Shown here piece by piece: positions 8,642 through 17,417 of a DNA stretch of 64,000 nucleotides. Below the pieces are notes generated by a model. The model was not told the DNA's origin and searched no databases. It was given only the letters and a program-made list of their open reading frames with translations. Position numbers and translations under genes: made by a program. Source of the stretch: JAJCYX01 sp965243825 (GTDB taxonomy: Bacteria; Chloroflexota; Dehalococcoidia; Lucifugimonadales; Lucifugimonadaceae); contig CBDEVT010000001.1 of the NCBI GenBank assembly GCA_965243825.1, positions 248,001 through 312,000 on the forward strand, given 5' to 3'. Each line of letters opens with the position of its first letter. Positions within the stretch are counted from its first letter, which is position 1.

Positions 8642-9544
8642 CTGAGCGATTCAGCAACACACTCCGACAACCCTGGCCAGGCTTCTACACAGCCCCGTAG
8701 TGACCTGAAAACACGGCTCATCTCGGCTGCCGTCGGTATTCCAGTCGTCCTGTTAGCAATCTGGGCAGGTGTGCCCGGTGTCATCGCGATCACGGCGGTC
8801 GCTGCCGTAATCGCTGGCTACGAACTTTGTGAGATGGCGAAAGCACCTGTGTGGCAGCGGCCGGTCTTCGTTCTAGGGCCACTGTTGATCGTACTTGCAC
8901 AGATCTGGTGGCATGTGGACGACTCCGCAGCGGTAACCGTCCTGGTGCTCGTTGTGTCGTTGCCGATTGCCATCAGCGTACTCACAGTTCTCTATAAGAC
9001 CAGCAGGCTTGTTCCCCCTGGTTCCGCGCTGGGCATCGTCCGCAATAAGGCAGTCCAAAGGTTCGCCCTCTTTTACCTGGCTGTGGCCTACTTTGGCTTC
9101 ACCTTCAGTCACACAGTGCCGCTCATCGACCTCGCAGACGGTCGAAGCTGGCTGCTGCTTGCGATTCTCGGTACTTTCGCAGTCGACACCGGCGCCTATT
9201 TCACTGGCAGAGCCATCGGCCGCCACAAGTTGGCGCCGGCGATCAGTCCCAAGAAGACATGGGAAGGCGTGTTTGGCGGCGCACTCGCTGCTATTGGTGC
9301 AGTGATCGGGCTCACCGCGCTGCTCGATCTGCCAGTTGCGGTTTGGGAAGGGGCTTTGCTTGGACTCGCTCTAGCCGTAGCGGGTGTAGGCGGCGACCTT
9401 TTCGAGTCGTGGCTGAAGCGTAAAGCGAATGTGAAGGATTCAGGGAAGATCATCCCCGGTCACGGTGGAATACTTGACCGTATAGATTCACTGGCACCGA
9501 ATCTTGCGGTCGTATACTGGGCGACTCAACTACTGGAGATCTAA
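8642..9544 (+). CDS. cdsA: Phosphatidate cytidylyltransferase
   Basis: Integral membrane enzyme making CDP-diacylglycerol from phosphatidate and CTP, the precursor of anionic phospholipids. Multiple membrane segments are visible, and the family signature is complete at the C-terminus (WLKRKANVKDSG followed by IPGHGGILDRID). The start is unusual: a perfect AGGAGG (8630-8635) lies six bases before an in-frame CTG at 8642, giving LSDSATHSDN. The only other upstream start is a TTG at 8600 with no ribosome site, which would translate through the ribosome-binding sequence. No ATG precedes the first membrane helix. I chose CTG, with moderate confidence; the gene identity is not in doubt. Confidence 0.93.
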   Translation: MSDSATHSDNPGQASTQPRSDLKTRLISAAVGIPVVLLAIWAGVPGVIAITAVAAVIAGYELCEMAKAPVWQRPVFVLGPLLIVLAQIWWHVDDSAAVTVLVLVVSLPIAISVLTVLYKTSRLVPPGSALGIVRNKAVQRFALFYLAVAYFGFTFSHTVPLIDLADGRSWLLLAILGTFAVDTGAYFTGRAIGRHKLAPAISPKKTWEGVFGGALAAIGAVIGLTALLDLPVAVWEGALLGLALAVAGVGGDLFESWLKRKANVKDSGKIIPGHGGILDRIDSLAPNLAVVYWATQLLEI

Positions 9545-9545
9545 C

Positions 9546-10679
9546 TTGGACCGCAAGCGGCTCGTCATACTCGGCTCCACCGGCTCAGTCGGCACTCAGA
9601 CTCTCGACATCGTGCGGGCCTTTCCTGACACGTTCGAGGTCGTCGGCCTATGCGCGGGCAACAATGTCGAACTGCTGAGAGAGCAAGTTGACGAGTTTCA
9701 TCCTCGTTACATCAACTCGGTCGCTGAATTCCCGAGCCGCAATGGCGCCCGCCGGCTCAGCGCAGAGGAGATCGCCTCACTGCCTGAAGTTGACATCGTG
9801 ATGGGAGCAACCGTTGGCTGCGCCGGCATGGGTCCCGCACTAGCAGCTATCGATGCTGGTAAGACGCTGGCACTTGCCAACAAAGAGGTCATCGTCATGG
9901 CCGGCGAGGTGCTGACACGCAGAGCACGCGAAAAAGGCGCCACGCTGCTGCCTGTAGACAGCGAGCCGTCCGCTCTCTGGCAGTGTGTGCAGGGAGAAGA
10001 GAGCTCTCCGGCCCGGTTCATGGTCACCGCATCGGGAGGAGCGTTCCGGGACCGCACATGGGAGTCCCTCAAGAACGTTACTCCCGAGGAAGCACTCAAG
10101 CATCCGACCTGGAACATGGGCGACAAGATCACTATCGACTCGGCCACAATGATGAACAAGGCGTTTGAGGTGATCGAGACACGATGGCTGTTTGACATCC
10201 CCTATGAGCAGATTGACGTACTAATTCACAGGCAGAGCATCATCCATTCAATGGTTGAGTTTGCCGACGGAACGGTGAAGGCGCAGCTTGGCCCGCCGGA
10301 TATGCGACACCCGATCCAGTACGCCCTTTTCTACCCGGAACGACAGAAGAACACCGACCTGCCCGGATACAACCCATTTAGCCCGTCCAAACTTACCTTT
10401 GAGCCGATGGACCCATCCCTCTACCCTTGCTTCGAACTGGCGCTGAACTACGCTAAAAAGGGCGGCACCTGGCCCGCCGTGCTTGCCGGTGCGGATGAGG
10501 CTGCCGTTTCGTTATTCCTGGATGGAAAAATCAGGTTCACCGACGTACCGGATGTGGTTGCATCCACTCTGGCGGCTCACACCCCGGTCATGGAACACTC
10601 AATCGAAGATGCGATCCAGGCCGCCGCCTGGGCTACCGACTACACCTTGGCAAATCACTCCGCAACAGCCAACATCTAA
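9546..10679 (+). CDS. dxr: 1-deoxy-D-xylulose 5-phosphate reductoisomerase
   Basis: Second enzyme of the MEP pathway: NADPH- and metal-dependent conversion of DXP to MEP. The nucleotide-binding LGSTGSVGTQTLDIV is at the N-terminus, then ALANKEVIVMAGE, the metal ligands in LPVDSEPSALWQ, the flexible SGGAFRDRTW loop, SATMMNKAFEVIE and the HSMVEFADG segment. In the metal motif the usual DSEHSA reads DSEPSA; the Asp and Glu ligands are kept. The start is TTG at 9546, one base after the cdsA stop, with GGAG seven bases upstream; the frame is open from 9504 but those extra residues are inside cdsA. 377 residues, normal length. Confidence 0.95.
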   Translation: MDRKRLVILGSTGSVGTQTLDIVRAFPDTFEVVGLCAGNNVELLREQVDEFHPRYINSVAEFPSRNGARRLSAEEIASLPEVDIVMGATVGCAGMGPALAAIDAGKTLALANKEVIVMAGEVLTRRAREKGATLLPVDSEPSALWQCVQGEESSPARFMVTASGGAFRDRTWESLKNVTPEEALKHPTWNMGDKITIDSATMMNKAFEVIETRWLFDIPYEQIDVLIHRQSIIHSMVEFADGTVKAQLGPPDMRHPIQYALFYPERQKNTDLPGYNPFSPSKLTFEPMDPSLYPCFELALNYAKKGGTWPAVLAGADEAAVSLFLDGKIRFTDVPDVVASTLAAHTPVMEHSIEDAIQAAAWATDYTLANHSATANI

Positions 10680-10686
10680 CTGACAA

Positions 10687-12426
10687 ATGGACACATTCCT
10701 CTTCGGCGTCCTGACATTCCTTCTGGTTCTCGGGCCGCTTGTCATACTGCACGAGTTCGGCCACTTCTTCGCCGCCAAGTTCTTTGGAGTAAAGGTGCTC
10801 GAATATGGATTCGGGTTCCCGCCGCGCGCTGCAGGCTGGTGGACAGGCAATTCGGTCATTCACCTGACAAGTGAAACCTGGTTTGCACCCGAACTCGCTG
10901 AAGACGACAAAGAGCCGGCAACGGTTGCCATCGGGGCTGAGAGCACGAACCTGATCGGATCACTACCAGCTGAGACCGCAAACAGGCCAGGTGTCGGAGA
11001 TGTGGTCACGGTCAGGGGCGTCGAGATTGTGCCCGGACGCATCGAGGCCACCGTCGTTCGGCCAACAATGAATATCGACGAGGATGAGCATGCTGGCGGG
11101 CACGTGTTCGTCGGCAAGGTCAAGGAGATCAGCGGAGACCGTATCGTCCTTGCAGACATGCTCTGGTCGTTCAACTGGCTCCCGCTCGGTGGCTTCGTTC
11201 GCCTTCTCGGAGAAGAAGACCCAACGGCTGAAGGCAGCCTGGCATCCAAAGGCCGCGGCCCACGCATCATCGTGATGGCATCCGGCGCGGTGGTCAACGC
11301 AATCATCCCATTCATTTTGCTTCCGCTGATCCTGCTGATTCCTCAGAATGTTGAGGTCGGCGAAGTGGTCATCAGCAGCGTCTTCCCAGGCTCACCAGCC
11401 GCAGAAGCCGGGATCCGCGCAGGAGACCGCGTGGTCCGTGTGGACGGCCGCGATATCGAAACGATCGGCGAATTGCAGAGTGCAGTCACTCTCCGGCTCG
11501 GGGCAGACAGTAACTGGGAGATCATGCGCGGACTGCCCGACCCGTTCGCACGCCCCGGTGACTCTCAGTACCAGTACACCGGTGAGATAGAAGAGGTCAC
11601 GGTCGTTCCTCGTTGGCGACCGCCTAACAAGCTTGTCGTCAGCGAAGTCGATGACCCGGAGAGCCAGCTAAGTGTCGGTGAAGCGCGTCTCTATGACCGA
11701 TTTGCAGGCATCAGCAACAGTCTTCGCGTCGTCGGTAACGTCACGAGCCCGACCGAAGAGATATCGCTCCAAGAGGCTCTTGAGTTCGATACCGGTGCGC
11801 AACTCGGCGACGTGATGCGGGTCGTGCCAGATGGGACAGATTCTCCGGATAGTTCTGACATTCCACTGTCCGCGGCCCGCCAGATTGACTCCGACCTCGG
11901 AATCAACATCCGAGTGCAAGAAGGCGCAGTCGGTGTCTTGATCTCCACCCAGAATGTGCGGACTGTCCAGCAATCCGAGAACCTGTTGTCGGCATGGCCA
12001 ACCGGATTCCAACAGGTGTGGGACTCGATGGTCCTGACGCGAAACGCCGTCACCGGTCTTCTAGTCAGATCCCAGAACCCCGTCATCACGGATGACAGGC
12101 CGCTAAGGGGTCCGGTCGGTATCGGACAGATCACGGGAGAGATAGCCGCAGCCGATGAGTCCTTCGCCGTGAAGATCGTCGCTCTGGGCAGCATGGCAGC
12201 GGTGATCAGCCTTTCACTGGCCGTGATCAACATTCTTCCAATACCGGCTCTGGACGGCGGCAGAATCTTCTTCGTTCTCATAGAGATACTGCGAGGTGGC
12301 AGGCGAATCTCACCGGAGAGAGAGGGTCTTGTTCATCTGGCGGGATTCGTGCTGCTTCTTGGCTTGATCGCAGTGATCACAGTTCAAGATATCGGCGCGA
12401 TCTTCCGCGGCGACAGCATCTTCTAG
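10687..12426 (+). CDS. rseP: RIP metalloprotease RseP (site-2 protease) with large insertion
   Basis: Intramembrane zinc protease of family M50B that cleaves anti-sigma factors or signal-peptide remnants within the membrane. The zinc motif HEFGH is at residues 22-26 and the third ligand Asp is in PALDGG (D523). A PDZ domain spans about 225-290 (GSPAAEAGIRAGDRVVRVDG). It is long, at 579 residues against about 420-450. Between the zinc helix (ending FGFPPR, residue 47) and the membrane-associated strand NWLPLGGFVRLLGEED (163-178) lie about 110 extra residues with acidic and beta-like sequence, where other family members have about 10-20. Another poorly conserved stretch follows the PDZ domain. 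Its stop overlaps the convergent ATP-grasp gene by four bases (CTAG). Confidence 0.93.
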   Translation: MDTFLFGVLTFLLVLGPLVILHEFGHFFAAKFFGVKVLEYGFGFPPRAAGWWTGNSVIHLTSETWFAPELAEDDKEPATVAIGAESTNLIGSLPAETANRPGVGDVVTVRGVEIVPGRIEATVVRPTMNIDEDEHAGGHVFVGKVKEISGDRIVLADMLWSFNWLPLGGFVRLLGEEDPTAEGSLASKGRGPRIIVMASGAVVNAIIPFILLPLILLIPQNVEVGEVVISSVFPGSPAAEAGIRAGDRVVRVDGRDIETIGELQSAVTLRLGADSNWEIMRGLPDPFARPGDSQYQYTGEIEEVTVVPRWRPPNKLVVSEVDDPESQLSVGEARLYDRFAGISNSLRVVGNVTSPTEEISLQEALEFDTGAQLGDVMRVVPDGTDSPDSSDIPLSAARQIDSDLGINIRVQEGAVGVLISTQNVRTVQQSENLLSAWPTGFQQVWDSMVLTRNAVTGLLVRSQNPVITDDRPLRGPVGIGQITGEIAAADESFAVKIVALGSMAAVISLSLAVINILPIPALDGGRIFFVLIEILRGGRRISPEREGLVHLAGFVLLLGLIAVITVQDIGAIFRGDSIF

Positions 12427-13502
12427 TCGGGATCGTCCCCGCTTCTCAAAGACTCCAACTCGTCGAGTGTGACCTCGACTGGCATCTTCGGCAGCCCGTA
12501 GATGATCACGCTGCCATCGGGCTTCGGGTCAATGAGAGGTACATCGAACAGCACTGGCTCACCAAGTGCCAGTCGAACAGCAAGGTCCGCAGCGTTCAGC
12601 TTCTCATCGGGCCAGTGGATCAGGCCGTCGTTGTAGTACCTGCCGATGTTGATCTCGGTCACGAAAAGATTTCCGTCACGATCACTGATCATGTCCACAC
12701 CGTAGTTGCCGTGTGGTCGATCAGAGATGGCACGAATTGCGGCTTCACCAATCGCCTGCGCTTGGTCCGGCCCTCCCCAACGAACAACTCCCGGCACTCC
12801 CGTCACACCTGATCTCGTGATGCTCGCAAACCCCTGTCCAAGCGGCGATTTGCGTTGCCCGACTATCAATTGACCGTCCGCCCACACCGAAGCCCAGCTG
12901 AATACCCCTCGGCCGACTATCCATTCCGAAGCCGTGAAACCGCCCCAGCCATCGTGAAGTTCTATCCAGGCCAGAGCCTTGTCCATGGACCGAAATCCGG
13001 CTCCTCCACGGCCACCCGCACCTCGCATCGCTCTCAACCAGACGCCATTTTCATATCCGGCGCTGAAGGCCTTCTCGAGATCGCCAGGTCCATCCAGCTT
13101 CACGGTCTTTGGTACCGGGATGCTCGCAGTCGAAAACACCTTGTACGAGCGCCACTTGTCATTGCATAGATCAATCTCGTGAGCTGGTGGCAGGAAAGTG
13201 GCGACATGACGGAATCTCTCAATCTCGTGCGCCACTTTCTCGATCTCGGCGTCGTGACCAGGCCATAGCATCTCGGCCCCAGATTTTTCGACCAGCGCTA
13301 TCAGGGCGTCGATATAGTCTGGATCGCCTGCCTTTGGCAACAGGTGCCTCTCCCTGGTCTCTGCTCGCGCAAGTGAGTACACATCGGAGTCAGCTGCGAT
13401 GACTTCGTATCTATCACCCACTGCCTTCCCCGTTGCCTTCAAGGAACGCGTAATACCGAGACCGTAAGAGCCGCCTGCAAACGTTACGAGCACTCTTGTC
13501 AT
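12423..13502 (-). CDS. ATP-grasp domain protein (carbamoyl-phosphate synthase-like)
   Basis: 359-residue ATP-grasp enzyme, a superfamily that ligates a carboxylate to an amine or thiol through an acyl-phosphate. Seen are an N-terminal Rossmann-like pre-ATP-grasp domain (VLVTFAGGSYGLGITRSL), the glycine-rich ATP loop RAMRGAGGRGG, the SEWIVGRG segment, and the metal-binding VTEINIGRYYN. It resembles the ATP-grasp half of CarB and stand-alone ligases of unknown substrate. It sits alone, opposite to the housekeeping genes on both sides, with a GAGG ribosome site before its ATG. The substrate is unknown; nothing nearby (no peptide precursor or amidotransferase) specifies it. Confidence 0.8.
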   Translation of the reverse strand: MTRVLVTFAGGSYGLGITRSLKATGKAVGDRYEVIAADSDVYSLARAETRERHLLPKAGDPDYIDALIALVEKSGAEMLWPGHDAEIEKVAHEIERFRHVATFLPPAHEIDLCNDKWRSYKVFSTASIPVPKTVKLDGPGDLEKAFSAGYENGVWLRAMRGAGGRGGAGFRSMDKALAWIELHDGWGGFTASEWIVGRGVFSWASVWADGQLIVGQRKSPLGQGFASITRSGVTGVPGVVRWGGPDQAQAIGEAAIRAISDRPHGNYGVDMISDRDGNLFVTEINIGRYYNDGLIHWPDEKLNAADLAVRLALGEPVLFDVPLIDPKPDGSVIIYGLPKMPVEVTLDELESLRSGDDPD

Positions 13503-13775
13503 CTTTTCCTCGTACCTGTGTATGCAACGACCATCGGCTTACTTATCCAATATTCGAACTTAAGAACCTGCTGCTGCACCGATTCGACGCCCTTAACCCC
13601 ATGCCGTTAGACTTCATTGCTGTCAGTTGATCATTGTGCTGAACTGCCTGGGAACAGAGTTGGAAGTCAGCACCAGAAACTGACCGGTAATGGAATACTG
13701 GCGACAAGCCTGATCGAGAACAGCCGCTGATACTCGCTCTTTATCGATGACTGACCGGGAGGCCGGGAGAACGAA

Positions 13776-15008
13776 ATGAAACGGGATGAGACTAACGTTG
13801 TAGACGTCGGCGGTGTGCTGGTGGGCGGCGGCAATCCCATCGTCGTTCAGTCGATGACGGACACAGACACGGCAGACATCGAGAAAACCGTTGCGCAGGT
13901 CAAGTTACTGGCGGATGCTGGCAGTGAGCTTGTCAGGGTCACGGTCAACAACGATGCAGCTGCCAAGGCTGTGCCCGAGATCAAGAAACGGCTCGCCGAC
14001 CTTGGTTGTAACGTGCCGATCATCGGCGACTTTCATTTCATCGGCCACAGGCTACTTCACGACAATCCCGAGACCGCACAGGCGCTCGCAAAATTCCGTA
14101 TCAATCCTGGAAATGTCGGTCGAGGTTCACGAAGGGACGACAACTTCACGACGTTTATCGAGATTGCACGCGATCTGAACAAGCCCGTGCGCATCGGCGT
14201 GAACGCCGGCAGCCTCGACCCCGAGGTACTCGTAGCAAAGATGGACGCCAACTCTCGGCTGGCCGAGCCGAAGTCTGGCGACGAGGTGGAGCGAGAGGCG
14301 CTCATCGAGAGTGCAGTGTCCAGCGCCGAGGCGGCGATGAAACTGGGACTCCCGGAAGACAAGATCATCGTTTCGTGCAAGGTCTCTCGACTGCCGCAGA
14401 TGGTCGAAGCGTACCGGCAGCTGTCGGATTTGATGAAGTTCCCCCTACACCTTGGCCTGACTGAAGCTGGGATGGGCACCAAGGGCGTGGTAGCGACCAC
14501 TTCTGCCCTGTCTGTGCTGCTCTACGAAGGCATAGGCGACACTATCCGATCCTCGCTGACACCTGAAGTCGGTGGTGACAGGGCCAAAGAGGTGCGACTG
14601 TGCCAGGAGATTCTGCAGGCGCTCGACCTCCGATCTTTCAGGCCGGCGGTTACCGCATGCCCGGGATGTGGCCGAACGACCTCCACACTGTTCCGGGAGC
14701 TTGCGCAGGACATACAGGGTTACCTGGATGCCAAGATGTCGGAATGGCACAGCCGCTATCCCGGCTCAGAGGAGTTGAAGGTGGCGGTGATGGGTTGTGT
14801 CGTTAACGGACCTGGTGAATCACGCGCTGCAAACATCGGTATTTCGCTTCCTGGCAGCGGTGAAGCTCCTCGCGCACCGGTGTTCGTCGATGGCAAACGC
14901 AAGACCTTTTTACAGGGTCCGACGATCGCGGAAGAGTTCATCGCTATGGTCGACGACTATGTCGACAACCGGTGGGGCGCGAAAGAGGCTGTCCCGGCTG
15001 GCGATTGA
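13776..15008 (+). CDS. ispG: 4-hydroxy-3-methylbut-2-enyl diphosphate synthase
   Basis: Iron-sulfur enzyme of the MEP pathway that converts MEcPP to HMBPP using ferredoxin or flavodoxin. The N-terminal barrel begins GGVLVGGGNPIVVQSMTDTDT. The 4Fe-4S ligands are the two cysteines of ACPGCGRT and the one in MGCVVNGPGE. 410 residues, the bacterial (non-inserted) type. The ATG has GGGAG about six bases upstream. The gene is separated from dxr/rseP by the reverse-strand ATP-grasp gene and has its own 270-base upstream region, so it probably has its own promoter. Confidence 0.96.
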   Translation: MKRDETNVVDVGGVLVGGGNPIVVQSMTDTDTADIEKTVAQVKLLADAGSELVRVTVNNDAAAKAVPEIKKRLADLGCNVPIIGDFHFIGHRLLHDNPETAQALAKFRINPGNVGRGSRRDDNFTTFIEIARDLNKPVRIGVNAGSLDPEVLVAKMDANSRLAEPKSGDEVEREALIESAVSSAEAAMKLGLPEDKIIVSCKVSRLPQMVEAYRQLSDLMKFPLHLGLTEAGMGTKGVVATTSALSVLLYEGIGDTIRSSLTPEVGGDRAKEVRLCQEILQALDLRSFRPAVTACPGCGRTTSTLFRELAQDIQGYLDAKMSEWHSRYPGSEELKVAVMGCVVNGPGESRAANIGISLPGSGEAPRAPVFVDGKRKTFLQGPTIAEEFIAMVDDYVDNRWGAKEAVPAGD

Positions 15009-15070
15009 GCCTGTTAACCTTCCGCCCGCTGCTCACCAGTTTTGCTGACTTCAATGCTGACCCTACCTGA

Positions 15071-15088
15071 GAGAATGCTTACATTCTC
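15071..15088 (+). repeat. Short inverted repeat in the proS leader
   Basis: GAGAATG (15071-15077) and CATTCTC (15082-15088) around a four-base loop, about 60 bases before the proS start. There is no U-run. It may be an RNA hairpin or an operator. No T-box features were recognised around it. Confidence 0.35.
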
Positions 15089-15146
15089 AGCACTGCCGGA
15101 TCTTGCTCCGATTTCGACCGCTACAACTGAATTCAAGACCTGAAAA

Positions 15147-16856
15147 ATGCGATCTTCCAGACTCTTTGTCAAAACCCTGCGTGACGCACCAGCCGACGCG
15201 GAAAACATCTCACACCAGCTGCTGGCCAGAGCTGGCTACATTCAGCAGGTGGCAGCCGGAATCTTCTCTTTTGCACCGCTGGGCTGGCGTTCAATCAAGA
15301 AGATCAAACGAATCATGCAGGAAGAGATGGATGGCGCGGGTGCTCAAGAGATCAACATGCCTGTGGTGCAACCACGGGATCTCTGGGTGAAGTCCGGCCG
15401 AGCGGACAGCTATGTACCGCCTCTTTCAACATTCGAGGATCGGCGCGACCGAGACATGGTGCTTGCCCCAACTCACGAAGAGACCACTGCATTCATGGCA
15501 GCTGCAGGCATAACCAGCTACCGAGATCTGCCATTCAACCTTTACCAGATTCAGACCAAATTCCGGGACGAACCACGATCTCGAGGGGGCCTGCTCCGCA
15601 CTCGAGAGTTCGAGATGAAGGACGCCTACTCGTTCGACAGGGACGAAGAAGGCCTGGATTTAAGCTTCTCGGACATGGTCGGCGCCTATCACCGCATCTT
15701 CAATCGCGCAGGTCTCGAAGTTGTGATGGTCGAAGCAGACTCAGGTCCAATTGGTGGCAAAGAATCGAACGAATTCGTGCTACTCGCAGACAGTGGCGAA
15801 GACGTGATCCTGATGTGCGACAGCGCAGACTGCGAATACGCAGCCAACGTCGAGAAGGCCGAGTTCCGTAAGGTTCCCAACCCAGATGAAGAACCCGCTG
15901 CCATGGAAGAGTTTCCAACTCCCGGCATTAAAACTATCGCCGAACTGGCGAAGCAAGAAGGGGTTCCCGAATCGAAAACGGCGAAGGTCGTGTTCTACAG
16001 CGTCGGCGGCGACGTACTCATAGTCGCGATTCGCGGTGACTACGAAGTGAACGAAACCAAGCTACGCAATGCCCTTGGCGGAATCGAACCTCGACTGGCC
16101 ACGCCTGAAGAGGTCAAAGCCGCGGGCCTTGTTTCTGGATCGGCCTCACCGGTCGAACTGGGTGAAAAATTCCGTGTAATTGTTGATGACTCGCTTCAGA
16201 TGGGCGCGAACCTGCTCGCCGGAGCCAATAAAGAAGGTGTTCACTACAGGAACGTGAACTTCCCACGTGATTTCACGGCCAACCTGATCACGGACATAGC
16301 CGAAGCCCAGGAAGGTTACGGTTGCCCTGGCTGTCAAGGAACGTTGGTTGCAAAACGTGGCATCGAAGTTGGTCATGTCTTCAAGCTGGGCTCCATCTAC
16401 ACGGAGAAGCTCGGCGCGACTTTCTCTGACGAAGACGGCAAGCAGAAAGCCCCGCTCATGGGCTGCTACGGCATTGGAGTTGGCCGTCTTCTGGGTGCTG
16501 CGGTCGAAGCAAACCACGATGAAAATGGAATTACGCTGCCCAAGGGGATCGCCCCGTACGAGGTGTACCTGGCCGGATTGAACCTGCAAGAAAACGACAT
16601 AAGAGAAAAGGCCGAAAAGCTTTACTCAGACCTGCAAGCCGCCGGCATTGAAGTTCTTTTCGATGACCGCGATGAGCCACCCGGAGTCAAGTTCAAGGAC
16701 GCTGACCTGATTGGCCTGCCACTGCGTGTCGTGATCTCTAAACGGAGTCTGCAAAATGGTGGCCTCGAGGTGAAAGTACGGAGAGAAAAAGATGCTTCGA
16801 TTGTCGCGGTGGAAGATGGGGTGAAACAGGTATCGCGGCTGCTTGAGGGTCTTTAG
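15147..16856 (+). CDS. proS: Prolyl-tRNA synthetase (bacterial type, with editing domain)
   Basis: Class IIa aminoacyl-tRNA synthetase charging tRNA-Pro. Motif 1 and motif 2 are recognisable (GVRSIKKIK-like N-terminal stretch, FRDEPRSRGGLLRTREFEMKD). A YbaK-like insertion domain between motifs 2 and 3 (about residues 230-390, with KTAKVVFYSV and SASPVELG), which deacylates mischarged Ala-tRNA-Pro, marks the bacterial ProS type. Motif 3 is GCYGIGVGRLLGA, and an anticodon-binding domain ends the protein. 569 residues, normal. It starts with ATG at 15147. The stop overlaps the following reverse-strand lipoprotein gene by four bases (TTAG). Confidence 0.96.
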   Translation: MRSSRLFVKTLRDAPADAENISHQLLARAGYIQQVAAGIFSFAPLGWRSIKKIKRIMQEEMDGAGAQEINMPVVQPRDLWVKSGRADSYVPPLSTFEDRRDRDMVLAPTHEETTAFMAAAGITSYRDLPFNLYQIQTKFRDEPRSRGGLLRTREFEMKDAYSFDRDEEGLDLSFSDMVGAYHRIFNRAGLEVVMVEADSGPIGGKESNEFVLLADSGEDVILMCDSADCEYAANVEKAEFRKVPNPDEEPAAMEEFPTPGIKTIAELAKQEGVPESKTAKVVFYSVGGDVLIVAIRGDYEVNETKLRNALGGIEPRLATPEEVKAAGLVSGSASPVELGEKFRVIVDDSLQMGANLLAGANKEGVHYRNVNFPRDFTANLITDIAEAQEGYGCPGCQGTLVAKRGIEVGHVFKLGSIYTEKLGATFSDEDGKQKAPLMGCYGIGVGRLLGAAVEANHDENGITLPKGIAPYEVYLAGLNLQENDIREKAEKLYSDLQAAGIEVLFDDRDEPPGVKFKDADLIGLPLRVVISKRSLQNGGLEVKVRREKDASIVAVEDGVKQVSRLLEGL

Positions 16857-17311
16857 TCGCTCAACACATCCACCTTGCTGCCCCTGTTGAAGAACGCTAT
16901 CTCATTTGAGCCAAGGGCACACGCCCGAGCGGCATCAGCGACACTGTCTCCAGCCAGTTCCCGTATCGTCTCATGAGACAGGTGACCACCGCTGCCTTTC
17001 ACCGACATTCCTGGCTCGATCAACCTGCCCCGTAGCTTCACCGCGGGTGGTTCCTCCTGCCAGGACGCGCCGTGTGGCCAGACTACAGGGGTCCTCACAT
17101 CTCCATTACCGAGATAAAGACATCCGACGCCTGCGTCGTACACGACCTCACCTCCGACGCCGGCATCCGTTCCTCCGCCACCAATCAATGGTTGACGTGG
17201 AGAACTCAGGACCGGGCCGTTCACCTTTCCCTCCCCAGAGCATGCGATCACGGCGCTAAGAAGGGCTGCTATCAACCACAACGAGTTGGCTCTTCGAAAT
17301 CTTTTTGACAT
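16853..17311 (-). CDS. Small predicted lipoprotein, unknown function
   Basis: 152 residues with a positively charged start (SKRFRR), a hydrophobic stretch and a lipobox ending LSAVIAC, so it is predicted to be exported and lipid-anchored at Cys-24. The mature part is Gly/Val rich, with two further cysteines (GVGCLYLG and ARACALG), and looks beta-rich. I recognise no family. It lies convergent to proS with a four-base stop overlap and 106 bases from the HAD phosphatase gene, in the same direction. The open frame is real as judged by the signal sequence; function is unknown. Confidence 0.65.
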   Translation of the reverse strand: MSKRFRRANSLWLIAALLSAVIACSGEGKVNGPVLSSPRQPLIGGGGTDAGVGGEVVYDAGVGCLYLGNGDVRTPVVWPHGASWQEEPPAVKLRGRLIEPGMSVKGSGGHLSHETIRELAGDSVADAARACALGSNEIAFFNRGSKVDVLSD

Positions 17312-17417
17312 CGATTCAGCTCCAGGCGTTATTACTGGATGATCTGCACTTTTTACGAGCGTTACTCCTGGATTGCTCTAGGCCGCGAGAGAACTCTGAC
17401 GTTTACCCGCATCGGTA

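Noticed and set aside
9940..10000. DSEPSA in dxr (His to Pro) as a loss-of-function sign
   Set aside because: The metal-binding Asp and Glu are intact and all other motifs are normal; likely a harmless lineage variant.
15009..15146. Possible T-box riboswitch before proS
   Set aside because: No T-box sequence and no terminator/antiterminator pair; only a short hairpin is seen.
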